A stretch of 64,000 nucleotides of DNA from Sphingomonas baiyangensis (GTDB taxonomy: Bacteria; Pseudomonadota; Alphaproteobacteria; Sphingomonadales; Sphingomonadaceae). Both the position numbers and the translations under genes were made by a program. The stretch covers positions 1,726,227-1,790,226 of the forward strand of contig NZ_SWKR01000002.1 of NCBI RefSeq assembly GCF_005144715.1, in the 5' to 3' direction. Below, one piece after another: positions 32,855 through 43,130 of this stretch; position 1 is the first letter of the stretch, and every line of letters starts with the position of its first letter. Under the pieces are notes generated by a model. It made no database searches, was not told the origin of the DNA, and worked only from the letters and a program-made list of their open reading frames with translations.

Positions 32855-34222
32855 TCAGTTCGCCGTGCCCGCCCGTCGCTCGCCGCCCAGCTTGTGCACC
32901 ACGCCGCGCCGCATCACGAAACCGACGTCGTTCATCCGCGCGATGTCGGCGAGCGGATCGCCCGCTACCGCAATAATGTCGGCGTCCTTGCCCGGCTCGA
33001 TCGTGCCGATGCGATCCTCGCGTCCCAGCAGCTTTGCCGCATCGACCGTCGCCACGCGCAGCGCACGCGCCGGCTCCATGCCGACGGCGGTCATGTAGCC
33101 GAATTCGAGCCCGTTGGTGCCATGCGGCCCCACGCCCGAATCGGTGCCGAACGCGATGTTGATGCCGCTGGCAAAGGCGCGGCGATGACTTTCCTTGACG
33201 ACGGTGGCGACCTGTTCGGCCTTGGCCGCGCTCGCTGCCGGGCGCTCGCCCGCGCGGCCCTGGCGGATCACGCTTTCGAAGGCGTGCATCGTCGGCACCA
33301 GATAGGCGCCGGTCTTGCGGAACAGCGCGATCGTCTCGTCGTCGATATAGCTACCATGCTCGATCGAATCGACGCCGGCGCGCAGCGCCGTGTCGATGCC
33401 CGACTTGCCGTGCGCATGCGCCGTCGCCTTGCGGCCGAAGGCGTGCGCGGTATCGACGATCGCCTTCATCTCGTCATAGGTCATCTGCGCCTCGAGCCCG
33501 CCGGCGATGTTCGAGCCGACGCCGCCCGATGCCGCGAACTTGATGACCTCGGCGCCGGTGAAGATCTGCTCGCGCGTGGCGCGGCGGCAATCATCGGCGC
33601 CGTTGCACAATTCGGGCGACGCCTCGCGCTCGACATGCGCCAGCTCGCGGCGCAGGCCGTTGGCGTCGCCATGTCCCGCCGTCACCGAAACCATCCGCCC
33701 GGCATTGACGATGGTGGGGCCGACGACCTCGCCGCGCGCGATCGCGTCGCGCAGCGCGCGCACGCCGCGCGGCTCGCCGCCCAGGTCGCGCACCGTCGTG
33801 AAGCCGGCATCGAGCGTCTTGCGCGCAGCGCTCATCGCGCCGACGAACTGATCCTCCAAGTCCCTGGTCGTGCCCTCGAGCCGCTCCTGCAACGGATAGC
33901 CCGACGAATAGAAATGCACGTGCATATCGATGAGGCCGGGCAGCACATACTGGCTGCGCAGATCGACGAGCTCGGCGCCCGCTTCGGGCTGCGCGAAACC
34001 ATCGCGCACCTCGGCGATGCGGCCGTCGCGCACGATGATCGTGCTCTGCCCGCGCGGCCGCTCGCCGGGGCGGGCCAGCAACTGGCCGGCATGGATGTAG
34101 GTGACGACCGGCGTCGCGGCCACAGGGGTAGCGGCTGGCGGTGGGGGAGCGGTCTGCGCGCTCGCCATCGTGGTGGCGGTGGCCAGCATCGTCGCTGCCA
34201 GGAACATCATCCGCATCGTCAT
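32855..34222 (-). CDS. Secreted amidohydrolase family protein (imidazolonepropionase-like)
   Basis: The 455-residue product has a signal peptide ([20 protein letters not shown], cut near SAQ) and the metal-dependent amidohydrolase fold. [15 protein letters not shown] gives the HxH pair. [20 protein letters not shown] and SIEHGSYID supply the later ligands, and [13 protein letters not shown] the final Asp. The C-terminal [18 protein letters not shown] strand is usual. Periplasmic relatives are annotated as Xaa-Pro or carboxypeptidase-like enzymes; I cannot assign a substrate. Together with nearby M19, M23 and S41 enzymes it suggests peptide or envelope turnover. Confidence 0.88.
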   Translation of the reverse strand: MTMRMMFLAATMLATATTMASAQTAPPPPAATPVAATPVVTYIHAGQLLARPGERPRGQSTIIVRDGRIAEVRDGFAQPEAGAELVDLRSQYVLPGLIDMHVHFYSSGYPLQERLEGTTRDLEDQFVGAMSAARKTLDAGFTTVRDLGGEPRGVRALRDAIARGEVVGPTIVNAGRMVSVTAGHGDANGLRRELAHVEREASPELCNGADDCRRATREQIFTGAEVIKFAASGGVGSNIAGGLEAQMTYDEMKAIVDTAHAFGRKATAHAHGKSGIDTALRAGVDSIEHGSYIDDETIALFRKTGAYLVPTMHAFESVIRQGRAGERPAASAAKAEQVATVVKESHRRAFASGINIAFGTDSGVGPHGTNGLEFGYMTAVGMEPARALRVATVDAAKLLGREDRIGTIEPGKDADIIAVAGDPLADIARMNDVGFVMRRGVVHKLGGERRAGTAN

Positions 34223-34299
34223 CCCCCCTTGTTGCCGGCCCCATGGGCCATGCGATGCGGCAGGCCTATCGTGTCGGCGGCGTCAAGGGAAGCGGGGGA

Positions 34300-34375
34300 T
34301 GGTGGGCGCTGACGGGCTCGAACCGCCGACCCTCTCGGTGTAAACGAGATGCTCTACCAACTGAGCTAAGCGCCC
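34300..34375 (-). tRNA. tRNA-Val (anticodon TAC)
   Basis: A complete 76-nt cloverleaf on the minus strand. Acceptor arms are GGGCGCT and AGCGCCC, the D-arm is GCTC/GAGC, the anticodon stem TCTCG/CGAGA encloses the loop TTTACAC (anticodon TAC reading GUA/GUG), and the T-loop is TTCGAGC. The 3' CCA is encoded. It lies between the amidohydrolase and S41 peptidase genes. Confidence 0.97.
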
Positions 34376-34422
34376 CTGCGGCCACGCCGTTACGCCAGTG
34401 GCGCGCGCGCCGCAAGCCGCGT

Positions 34423-35904
34423 TCAGAAGCTGCCCGGCACCTCGCGCTGCGCGGTACTGGGCCGATCGGGCATCAGCAACTGGCGTTGTGGCGGCGCGGC
34501 CATGCGCGCCAGCGATGCAGAGGCGCCGGCGATGCCCGTGCATTGCCCGCCGGCGAGAAAGTCGAGCGCCGCGCGCGTCGACGCCTCCTGCGGATCGCCT
34601 AGCGGACGCGAAAGGTCGTCGGGCGCCTGACAGGTGCGTTCCATCACCGGGGCCAGCCCCTGATAATAGTCGCCCTGCCCGTTGGCATTGTCGACCTTGA
34701 GCGCCACCACGCGCAGCCGGTCGTCGCACGGCGCGTTGTCGAGCCCGATCTGCCCCACCGGCTTGCCGAAGGTATTGGTGCCGACCAGCGCGGCATTGGT
34801 GCCGAGATACGGACGCATCGCGTTGATGACGAGCTCGCTGGCCGATGCGGTGCCGCTGGTGCCGATGAACGCGACGCGCATCGGCGCCACCGATTGCGGC
34901 TGCGGATTGAAGAAGCGCGTGCTGTTCTGCGATGCCTTTTCAGGGCGGAACACCGTGCGGCTCCAGATGTCCGATGCCGCGCGGTCGCGCCCCATCAGGT
35001 CGCCCATCAGATCGGCGATCGAGATCAGCCCGCCGCCATTGTAGCGGAAATCGACGATCAGATCGTTGATGCCCTGTGCGCGCAGCTGCGCAAACGCATT
35101 TCGCAGCGCCGGATCGGCCGGGCTGATGAAGGTGCGCAGGTTGACATAGCCGACGCGGCGTCCGCCATCGTCGATCACCCGCAAGCCGTAGCGCGACGAC
35201 ACGGGCTCGATGGCATAATCGGCCTTGGCGATCGTCACCGTCCGCTGCGTGCCGGTCGGCTCGTTGAAGCGGATGACGCGTTGCACGCCCGGATCGCTTG
35301 GTCCGAGCGCAGCGCTCACGCCGCCCGGCCCCTCGCTTGCCATGATCGCGCCCACGCTGCGCAGGTTGTTCTCAGCGGTGCCGATCGCCACCAGCTCGGC
35401 GCCGCGATCGATGCCAGCGGCAAGTGCGGGCGTGCCCTCGTAGCTCTCGGCGACGTAAACGCGATCTGCCGCCTCGTTATAGGAGAGACGAAAGCCGAAG
35501 CCCGCCGATGCGCCTTGCTGGTAGAAGGCGTTCTCCTCGGCGATCGAGGTGATGTAGGTGAAATAGCGGTCGCGACCCTGCGCGCGCGCAGTGGCGGTCA
35601 GCGAATCGAGATAGGCCTCGACCGTGCCGAAGCCGCCCGGATTGGGATTGGCGGGCAGCGTCTCGGGGAACAGATACCATTCGCGCATCCGCGCGGTCAC
35701 CCAGTCCTTGCGCGCGGCGACGCTGCACGCGGTGGTGACGGGCGGGGTCGTCGCACCGGGCGTCGGCGTAGGCGTAGGCGCGGGCACGACGGCGGTGCCG
35801 CCGGCACTGCCGCCCCCTCCGCCGCCGCAACCGGCGAGCATCGCGATGAGAGCAAGGGGAGCGCCCAGCCGGCGCATCAACGCTTTACTTTGCATATCAG
35901 CCAC
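34423..35904 (-). CDS. S41 family C-terminal processing peptidase-like lipoprotein
   Basis: The 493-residue product carries a lipoprotein signal (LGAPLALIAMLAGCGGGGGG) followed by a Gly/Pro/Thr linker, so it is probably attached to the outer membrane. A PDZ-like region spans about 125-200 (FGFRLSYNEAADRVYVAESY, then TPALAAGIDRGAELVAIG). The tail-specific protease domain follows, with GRRVGYVNLRTF, NDLIVDFRYNGGG and the catalytic region FIGTSGTASASELVINAM, where Ser is the nucleophile. A Lys partner is not certain to me (candidate in TNTFGKPVGQ). Role in degrading periplasmic peptides is inferred. Confidence 0.88.
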   Translation of the reverse strand: MADMQSKALMRRLGAPLALIAMLAGCGGGGGGSAGGTAVVPAPTPTPTPGATTPPVTTACSVAARKDWVTARMREWYLFPETLPANPNPGGFGTVEAYLDSLTATARAQGRDRYFTYITSIAEENAFYQQGASAGFGFRLSYNEAADRVYVAESYEGTPALAAGIDRGAELVAIGTAENNLRSVGAIMASEGPGGVSAALGPSDPGVQRVIRFNEPTGTQRTVTIAKADYAIEPVSSRYGLRVIDDGGRRVGYVNLRTFISPADPALRNAFAQLRAQGINDLIVDFRYNGGGLISIADLMGDLMGRDRAASDIWSRTVFRPEKASQNSTRFFNPQPQSVAPMRVAFIGTSGTASASELVINAMRPYLGTNAALVGTNTFGKPVGQIGLDNAPCDDRLRVVALKVDNANGQGDYYQGLAPVMERTCQAPDDLSRPLGDPQEASTRAALDFLAGGQCTGIAGASASLARMAAPPQRQLLMPDRPSTAQREVPGSF

Positions 35905-35984
35905 TTACCCCAAGCCGCCAAGCATGTCACGCGGCACGCGACCCACAGTCTGACGGGCCGTTCTGCGCCTGTCCATGGCCGGCG

Positions 35985-37334
35985 CTAACCGGCAACCGCC
36001 TGCGTACGCCACGGCACCGCCGCCACCGCGCGGCGCTTGCGCGCGGCATAGGTATCGAGCGCGATCTGCACGCCGAACCACATGTAGAAGAACGACTGGA
36101 AGGCGAGGCTGAGGAACAACGATCCGACGAGATAGATGACGTGCGCGATCTGCAATGCGGTCGCCAGATCGGCGATCCAGCGCGTCTCCTCGGGCCCGCG
36201 CCGATGGCGCCAGCGCAGCATCTCGGTACGCAGCAACCCGGCGATGTTGAGTGACATCCACAGGATGAAGCCCGGCCAGCCGAGCTCGCCCAGCACCTCG
36301 AAATAGCTCGAATGCCATGCGCGACCGGCATCGACGGCCTGGATCGTCTCGGGCGCCTGCACCGGCGCGCCGGGTTCGGGGCGGATCGTCGTCTGCACTT
36401 GGAGGCGGTTCTGGAGATAGGCCGCAAAGCCGCCGCCATTGGGATTGTCCTGCACGAAATCCCAGGTCCATTGCCACACCAGCACGCGCGTCGACGCCGA
36501 CTGGTCCTGCTCGTAGCTTTGGATCGTATCCATCCGCTTGGTGAAACTGTCGGGCAGGAACGGCACCGCCAGCGCGCCCGCCGCCCCCATCAGCCCCAGC
36601 CACAGCAGCCGGCGCTTGGCATCGCGCAAAAGCAGCAGAATGAGCACCGCGATGCATACCAGCCCCGTCCGCGCCTCGGTGCCGACGGGGATCAGCAGGC
36701 AGGCGAAGATCAGTGCCGAGCCGAACAGCTTGAGGCGCCAGTCATGCGGAAACAGCGTCTGGTGCTTCATCAGGAACAGGATGAGCGGGATCATCGCGAT
36801 CGCGACCGCCGAGATGGTCGAGCCTTCGTACAGCCCGGCATTGTTGCTGACGCCCAGATTGAGCACGCCATAGCCGCCGCCCGAGCCCAGCGTCTTGATG
36901 CCGCCGGTGATGATGATCGACCCCGCCGCCAGCACCATGAACGCGACCAGCCCTTCCATGCGAAGCCGCGTGGTGAGCGTGAACGGCAGGAAGATCGCGA
37001 ACACCAGCGTCTTCCACACCCAGTCCCATTTCTGCGCCGCCTCGATGGGGAAGTGCGAGGCGGGCAGCGTATAGGCCGCCCAGCCGAGGATCAGCAGCAT
37101 CAGCACCTGCCGGATGCTGAGCCGCGTCGCTTCCTTCTTGTCGAACAGCAGCCAGCCGATCACCGCGGCGGCGAAGAACAAGAGCGAGATGGGGATCGAC
37201 GACAGCAGATAATAGGAAAGCCGCTGCGGCGAGACGAGATCGATATAGACATAGCCCAGCACGAGCACGAACGGCTTGCGCAGCCCGAGGCCGAGCAGCA
37301 TCGCTAGGAAAGCGACAAAGGCTAGGTCGCGCAT
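35985..37334 (-). CDS. Putative O-glycosylation ligase, exosortase A system-associated (Wzy/O-antigen ligase-like)
   Basis: Polytopic inner-membrane protein, 449 residues with about 10-12 helices. The N-terminus (MRDLAFVAFLAMLLGLGLRK then PFVLVLGYVYIDLVSPQRLS) matches the TIGR03097-type family found beside exosortase A/PEP-CTERM exopolysaccharide loci. The Wzy_C-type periplasmic loop lies near residues 270-330 (SARVLVWQWTWDF-like segment and AGRAWHSSYFEVLGELGWPG). It probably transfers or polymerises glycans. No exosortase is in the window. Divergent from the asparagine-synthase-like gene. Confidence 0.82.
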   Translation of the reverse strand: MRDLAFVAFLAMLLGLGLRKPFVLVLGYVYIDLVSPQRLSYYLLSSIPISLLFFAAAVIGWLLFDKKEATRLSIRQVLMLLILGWAAYTLPASHFPIEAAQKWDWVWKTLVFAIFLPFTLTTRLRMEGLVAFMVLAAGSIIITGGIKTLGSGGGYGVLNLGVSNNAGLYEGSTISAVAIAMIPLILFLMKHQTLFPHDWRLKLFGSALIFACLLIPVGTEARTGLVCIAVLILLLLRDAKRRLLWLGLMGAAGALAVPFLPDSFTKRMDTIQSYEQDQSASTRVLVWQWTWDFVQDNPNGGGFAAYLQNRLQVQTTIRPEPGAPVQAPETIQAVDAGRAWHSSYFEVLGELGWPGFILWMSLNIAGLLRTEMLRWRHRRGPEETRWIADLATALQIAHVIYLVGSLFLSLAFQSFFYMWFGVQIALDTYAARKRRAVAAVPWRTQAVAG

Positions 37335-37469
37335 CGGTTCAGGACCGGCGGTGGGCGAAACGGCGATGCATCGGCGGCGACGCTAGGCGAACAGGCGTTG
37401 CGAGCGCGTTAAGGACGGCCGGCGCGATACGACTAACGTTCCGTCCACCCTTGCGGGCTATGCGAAGCC

Positions 37470-39206
37470 ATGGCCGGCTTGCATATCGTCCGCACCGATT
37501 CCCGCGACGATCCCGCGCTGGTCGCCGCACGCGCGCAGTTCGCGCGGCATGGGTTCGCCGCGCCGAGCGTTCTTCGATGGCCTGGCTGGACCGCGCTGCA
37601 CTTCGGCTATGCGGTTGGCGGCGTCGAGACGCTCCATGTCGATGGCGACGATTTCGTCGCGGTCGCCGGCACGCTGACCTTCGGCAACGCGATAGGTAAG
37701 CCCGCTCTCGTCGCGCTCCTGGCGGGCTGGGCGGGAGTGCCTGACTGGGATCGGCTCGGCGGCCAGTTCACCGTGCTGATCCGCAAAACGGGCCGGACCA
37801 CAATCTTCGGCGACTGGTTCGGCGCGCACCAGTTGTTCCACGACGACGATCTCGGTGTGCTGACCACTTCGTTCCTCGCCGCGGTACGCGCCCTGCCCCG
37901 GCCGCGCTTCGATGCGCAGGGCGTGTACGAGTTCGCATTCAACGTCGTGCCGATCGGCAACGACACGGTGATCGAGGGGCTCAAGCTGCTCGATCCGCGC
38001 ACGATGCTGACGCTCGATCGTGATGGCGCACACGTTGTCGCCATCGAGAAACGCCTGCCCGACACCGCCGATGCGATGCCGCCCGCCGAGCGCATCGCGC
38101 TGCATCGCCGGCTGCTGATGCGCGTCGTCGACGCGCATGTCGGCCATTTCGGCGATCGCATCTTTTGCCCGCTGTCGGGCGGCATCGATTCGCGCCTGCT
38201 GCTCGCGGCGTTGCGCGCCGCGGGCAGCCGCCCGCACGTCTATGTCTATGGCGACCGCGACGAGGACGATGTGGTCTTCGCCGAAGCGATCGGGCAGGCG
38301 ATGGGCTTCGCGGTCGAATGGGTCGACAAGGACGGCGCCGTCTCGGTGACCCCCGACGGCTTCGCCGAGCGCGTGGCGACCGATTTCGAGCAATTCGATG
38401 CGCTGCCAACGTTCGGCAACATCTTCGACAATGGCGGTGCGGCCTATGGTCGCGACAAGCGCCATGCCGGCGGTGCGCTCGCGGCGTCGGGTGGCTGCGG
38501 CGAGATCTGGCGCGACTTCTTCTTCCTGCCCGACCGGCCGCTCAGCCCGCGCGCCGTCGCGCACAGTTTCTTCGCGCGCTTCGATGCGCGCGATGCGACC
38601 GGCGCCTTCGATCCACGCGCCTTCCTGGGCGCGATCGAGGCGAAGATCGCCGATGCGCTGGGCGTCGCCAATCCCGCCGCCAAGCTGTCGCGCCAGTGGA
38701 TCGAGCAGGCCTATCCGCGCGTGCGCTGCCGATCGCTGTTCGGGCGCGAGATCAGCCTCGAATCGCGACTGTCGCCCTATATGATGCCGTTCCTCGATCA
38801 CCGGCTGGTGGCGGCAGCGATGCGGCTGCCGATGCCGATGAAGCAGGCGGGCCGCTTCGAGGCGCAACTGCTCGCCGCGATCGACCCCGAGCTCGCCGCA
38901 CAGCCATCGGCCTATGGACACAGCTTCACCGAACCGCCTTCGGCGGCGCATGTCCGCAGCGAGGCGCTGAGCCGCATTCGCCCGGCATGGTTGCGCCGCC
39001 GCAGCTACGCGATCCAGCGCCGGCTCGGCCGCGCGACGGGCGACGAGCATGGCGGGCTGCTGACGCCCGAATGGCTGGGCCGCGTGCTCGACCTCGATAT
39101 GCCCGCCATGCGCCGCTTCTTCGTGATCGAGCGCATCGCGGACCGCGCCGTCTACCGCCGTATCGCCGCGCTCGAATATCTGGCCGAGCAGACCGGGCTA
39201 GCCTGA
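37470..39206 (+). CDS. Asparagine synthase-like ATP-pyrophosphatase protein
   Basis: The 578-residue product resembles AsnB in layout. The N-terminal 200 residues resemble the glutamine amidotransferase fold, but the start is MAGLH, without the catalytic Cys at position 2. The synthase half has the PP-loop CPLSGGIDSRLLLAAL (about 232) and later LESRLSPYMMPFLDHRLV. It may therefore use ammonia or an amine directly, or act in polysaccharide or peptide modification as in exosortase-linked loci. An O-ligase of an exosortase-associated family is divergent across 135 bp. Substrate unknown. Confidence 0.8.
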   Translation: MAGLHIVRTDSRDDPALVAARAQFARHGFAAPSVLRWPGWTALHFGYAVGGVETLHVDGDDFVAVAGTLTFGNAIGKPALVALLAGWAGVPDWDRLGGQFTVLIRKTGRTTIFGDWFGAHQLFHDDDLGVLTTSFLAAVRALPRPRFDAQGVYEFAFNVVPIGNDTVIEGLKLLDPRTMLTLDRDGAHVVAIEKRLPDTADAMPPAERIALHRRLLMRVVDAHVGHFGDRIFCPLSGGIDSRLLLAALRAAGSRPHVYVYGDRDEDDVVFAEAIGQAMGFAVEWVDKDGAVSVTPDGFAERVATDFEQFDALPTFGNIFDNGGAAYGRDKRHAGGALAASGGCGEIWRDFFFLPDRPLSPRAVAHSFFARFDARDATGAFDPRAFLGAIEAKIADALGVANPAAKLSRQWIEQAYPRVRCRSLFGREISLESRLSPYMMPFLDHRLVAAAMRLPMPMKQAGRFEAQLLAAIDPELAAQPSAYGHSFTEPPSAAHVRSEALSRIRPAWLRRRSYAIQRRLGRATGDEHGGLLTPEWLGRVLDLDMPAMRRFFVIERIADRAVYRRIAALEYLAEQTGLA

Positions 39207-39211
39207 ACCGA

Positions 39212-40060
39212 TCAGGCCGCCGCCAGCCGCGCCGCCGCGTAATCGCTGTCGACCTTGCCGATCAGCGCGCGATCATCGTGGTTCCAAGGGTGGAAGCCCG
39301 GCAGGAAAAAGCTGGCCCACGCGCCCAGCACCTTGCGTGCCATGCCCGGCCGGCCGAAGGCATAGGCCGCCAGCCGCCACTTGATGCGCCAGCCTGTCAG
39401 CCCGTCCTGCCGCAGCAGCTCGAGCATCCCCTTGGTGCGCCCCGCGAAGAAGCGCGCGGTGACGATCAGCATCACCAACGCCTTGATCCGCCAGCGCTTG
39501 AAGCGGCTCCAATGGCGCGTGGCGTGCAGCCAGGTATCGTAGGCGACGCCCTTGTGTTCGATCTCCTCGATCGCGTGCCAGCGCCACAGCGCCGCCGCCT
39601 CGGGATCGGCGCCCGCGAGATGCGCGGGCTCGGCGACCAGCTCGTGCGCCAGGATCGCGGTGAAATGCTCGAGCGCCATCGTCGCCGCCAGCCGCCCGAT
39701 ATCGGGCCGCCCGTCGGCAATCGCGAGCACGCGGTCGACCTCGGCCTCGAGCGGCGCCGTATCATAGCCCTGCTGCGTCACATGCCGGTTGAACGCCACA
39801 TGCTCGCGCGTGTGCAGCACTTCCTGCTTGATGAAGGCGTTGATCTCGCCGGCAAGCTGCGGCGGCGTGCCCTCGCGAAAACGCCGCACGCTGTCGACGA
39901 AGAAAGCCTCGCCCTTGGGGAACGTCACCGACAGCGCGTTGTAGAAGGCGGTCGCCACCGGATCGTCGTTCAGCCACCAGCGCCGCGGCGCGCCCTCGCG
40001 CGCGAAACGCCGGTCGCGCGGCGTAATCGTCAGGTCGGCCGGAGTCTTTGCGTTCGCCAT
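39212..40060 (-). CDS. Metal-dependent hydrolase family protein (PF10118-like)
   Basis: A 282-residue protein of the predicted metal-dependent hydrolase family (COG3687). Clustered Glu/His residues occur in INAFIKQEVLHTREHVAFNR and in WRWHAIEEIEHKGVAYDTWL, a ferritin-like four-helix arrangement that could bind two metals. The ATG at 40060 is preferred over 40075. It is divergent from, and 48 bp away from, a TetR regulator gene, so it is probably that regulator's target. Reaction unknown. Confidence 0.85.
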   Translation of the reverse strand: MANAKTPADLTITPRDRRFAREGAPRRWWLNDDPVATAFYNALSVTFPKGEAFFVDSVRRFREGTPPQLAGEINAFIKQEVLHTREHVAFNRHVTQQGYDTAPLEAEVDRVLAIADGRPDIGRLAATMALEHFTAILAHELVAEPAHLAGADPEAAALWRWHAIEEIEHKGVAYDTWLHATRHWSRFKRWRIKALVMLIVTARFFAGRTKGMLELLRQDGLTGWRIKWRLAAYAFGRPGMARKVLGAWASFFLPGFHPWNHDDRALIGKVDSDYAAARLAAA

Positions 40061-40108
40061 CGAATTCCTCCACATCGTGGAAATGCCAGCTAAGCGCTAC
40101 TTACATTC

Positions 40109-40681
40109 ATGTCAATAGCACGTCGCCGCCTCACCCCCGAGGAGTCGCGCGACAGCGCCTTGCAGGCCGCGCGCGACCTGCTGATCGAGGCGGGGCCGCA
40201 GGCCGTCACCCTGAAGGCGGTGGGCACGCGCATCGGCCGCACGCATGCCAATCTGCTGCACCATTTCGGTTCGGCATCGGGGCTGCAGAAGGCGCTCGCC
40301 GCCAGCATGGCCGAGACGATCACCGCCAAGATCGGCGCCGCCGCCATCCGCGCGCGGCAGGGCCTGCAAGAGCCGCGCGAGGTCGTCGACCTCACGTTCG
40401 AGGCGTTCGACACCGAAGGCGCGGGCGCGCTGGCGAGCTGGATGATCCTGTCGGGCAACGAGGACGCGCTCGACCCCATCCTCGAGGCGATCCACCGGCT
40501 GGTCGACGACCTCGCCGACGCCGGCCATGCCGACAAGCCGATCCACGAGGATACGCTGCAACTGGTGTTGATGGCGCTGGGCGATGCGCTGATGGGCGGA
40601 TCGATGACGCGCGCGCTCGGGTTGCCGCGCGATACCGCACGCAAGCTTGCGCTGTCGGCGCTGATCCGGTCGCAGGGCTGA
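40109..40681 (+). CDS. TetR/AcrR family transcriptional regulator
   Basis: A 190-residue one-component regulator. The N-terminal helix-turn-helix is in AARDLLIEAGPQAVTLKAVG and TRIGRTHANLLHHFGSASGL, the typical TetR motif ending in HHFGS. The C-terminal ligand domain is all-helical and unassigned. It faces the metal-dependent hydrolase gene across 48 bp, the common layout for local repression with an operator in the shared gap. Ligand unknown. Confidence 0.9.
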   Translation: MSIARRRLTPEESRDSALQAARDLLIEAGPQAVTLKAVGTRIGRTHANLLHHFGSASGLQKALAASMAETITAKIGAAAIRARQGLQEPREVVDLTFEAFDTEGAGALASWMILSGNEDALDPILEAIHRLVDDLADAGHADKPIHEDTLQLVLMALGDALMGGSMTRALGLPRDTARKLALSALIRSQG

Positions 40682-41809
<1,128 letters not shown>

Positions 41810-41883
41810 GGTCAGCGACCCGCTCCCCGCGCTTCTGCCCTACGCGGATCGTCGCAACGATGCGTGAGCGCGAGTCCATGGCC

Positions 41884-41976
41884 GTCACCCCGGACTTGTT
41901 CCGGGGTCCACTGTGCCGCGAAGCGCGAGCGTCTGAAACTGCTGCCCGGTGGACCCCGGAACAAGTCCGGGGTGAC
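41884..41976. repeat. Nested perfect inverted repeat (REP/cruciform-like element)
   Basis: Two 28-bp arms (41884-41911 and 41949-41976) are exact reverse complements separated by 37 bp. Each arm is itself a hairpin: ccccgga-cttgt-tccgggg in the left arm and the mirror image in the right. The element fills the obgE-proB spacer. Sequences with the core ccccggaacaagtccgggg are, from memory, repeated many times in sphingomonad genomes; the copy number here cannot be tested from this window. It may act as a transcript hairpin or terminator. Confidence 0.85.
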
Positions 41977-42014
41977 GCGGGAATACTGCAACGATCGCTT
42001 CCACGGAGGGGCGC

Positions 42015-43130
42015 TTGAATCCCTTCACCGCCGCCGCCTGCCCGCGCCTGATCGTCAAGGTCGGCTCGTCGCTGCTCGTCGATCCCACAGGCGCGGTGCG
42101 GCGCGACTGGCTGGCGAGCCTCGTCGCCGATATTGCTGCGCGTGTGCGCGATGGCCAGCAGGTCGCGGTCGTCTCGTCGGGCGCGATCGCGCTCGGTGCG
42201 CGGCGGCTGGGACTGGCGAAGGGCGGGCGCGCGAGTCTCGAGGATGCGCAGGCCGCCGCCGCCACGGGGCAGATCGCGCTCGCCGGCATCTGGGCCGAAC
42301 TGCTGCACGGCGAAGGCCTCACCGCCGCGCAGATGCTGCTCACGCTCGACGATCTCGAGGATCGCCGCCGCTACCTCAATGCCGCCGCCACGCTCGATCG
42401 GCTGCTGCGGCTGGGCGTGGTGCCGGTCATCAACGAGAATGATTCGGTCGCGACCGAGGAAATCCGCTTCGGCGACAATGATCGCCTCGCCGCGCGCGTG
42501 GCGGGCGCGGCCGCCGCGCAGGGCGTAATCCTGCTGTCCGACGTCGACGGGCTCTACACCGCCAATCCCGGCAGCGACCCCTCGGCGCAGCACATCCCCC
42601 GCGTCGACGACATTGCCGCCGTCGCGCACATGGCCGATCGCGGTTCGGCATCGGGCATGGGATCGGGCGGCATGGTCGCCAAGGTCGAGGCGGCGCGCAT
42701 CGCCGTCGCTGCCGGCGCGACGCTGGCGATCGTGTCGGGCCGGCCGCCGCATCCGCTCGTCACCTATGCCGAAAGCGGCCACGGCACGGTCTTTCCCGCG
42801 GGCGACGCGGCGCCCGCGCGCAAGGCGTGGCTGCGCGGCGGGCTTACGGCGCGCGGCGCGATCCATCTCGATGCCGGCGCGGTTGCGGCGCTGCGCGAGG
42901 GACGCAGCCTGCTCGCCGCAGGCGCCACGCGCGTGGAAGGCCGCTTCGCGCGCGGCGATCTGGTTGTGCTGGTCGCGCCCGACGGCAGCCAGGTCGCTCG
43001 CGGACTCGCCGAATATGGCCATATGGACGCCGCGCTCGTGGTCGGTCGCCGCAGCGACGAACAGGCCGCACTGCTCGGCTACGCGCCGCGTTCGGCGCTG
43101 GTCCATCGCAACCACATGGCCTTGCTGTGA
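42015..43130 (+). CDS. proB: Glutamate 5-kinase
   Basis: First enzyme of proline synthesis, phosphorylating glutamate. The 371-residue product has the amino acid kinase domain (LIVKVGSSLLVD, VSSGAIALGARRLG, VVPVINENDSVATEEIRFGD, LLSDVDGLYT). A C-terminal PUA domain begins around 280 (RGAIHLDAGAVAALREG). ATG or nearby starts are possible; the frame opens at 42015 with TTG (ttgaatcccttc) behind a purine-rich acggagggg site. That suggests a TTG start. The stop overlaps the next gene's start (GTGA). Confidence 0.95.
   Translation: MNPFTAAACPRLIVKVGSSLLVDPTGAVRRDWLASLVADIAARVRDGQQVAVVSSGAIALGARRLGLAKGGRASLEDAQAAAATGQIALAGIWAELLHGEGLTAAQMLLTLDDLEDRRRYLNAAATLDRLLRLGVVPVINENDSVATEEIRFGDNDRLAARVAGAAAAQGVILLSDVDGLYTANPGSDPSAQHIPRVDDIAAVAHMADRGSASGMGSGGMVAKVEAARIAVAAGATLAIVSGRPPHPLVTYAESGHGTVFPAGDAAPARKAWLRGGLTARGAIHLDAGAVAALREGRSLLAAGATRVEGRFARGDLVVLVAPDGSQVARGLAEYGHMDAALVVGRRSDEQAALLGYAPRSALVHRNHMALL

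Noticed and set aside
32813-34312. Plus-strand ORF of 499 codons opposite the amidohydrolase
   Set aside because: Antisense to a clear signal-peptide and HxH enzyme.
34283-34729. Minus-strand ORF reading through the tRNA-Val gene (GRLAQLVEHLVYTERVGGSS)
   Set aside because: Classic translation of a tRNA plus antisense of the S41 peptidase; not a gene.
38165-40093. Plus-strand 642-codon ORF over the asparagine-synthase-like gene and the hydrolase
   Set aside because: Overlaps two supported genes in other frames, Arg-rich throughout.
41884-41976. CRISPR-like direct repeats
   Set aside because: Only two arms and in inverted orientation; no spacer array and no cas genes in the window.
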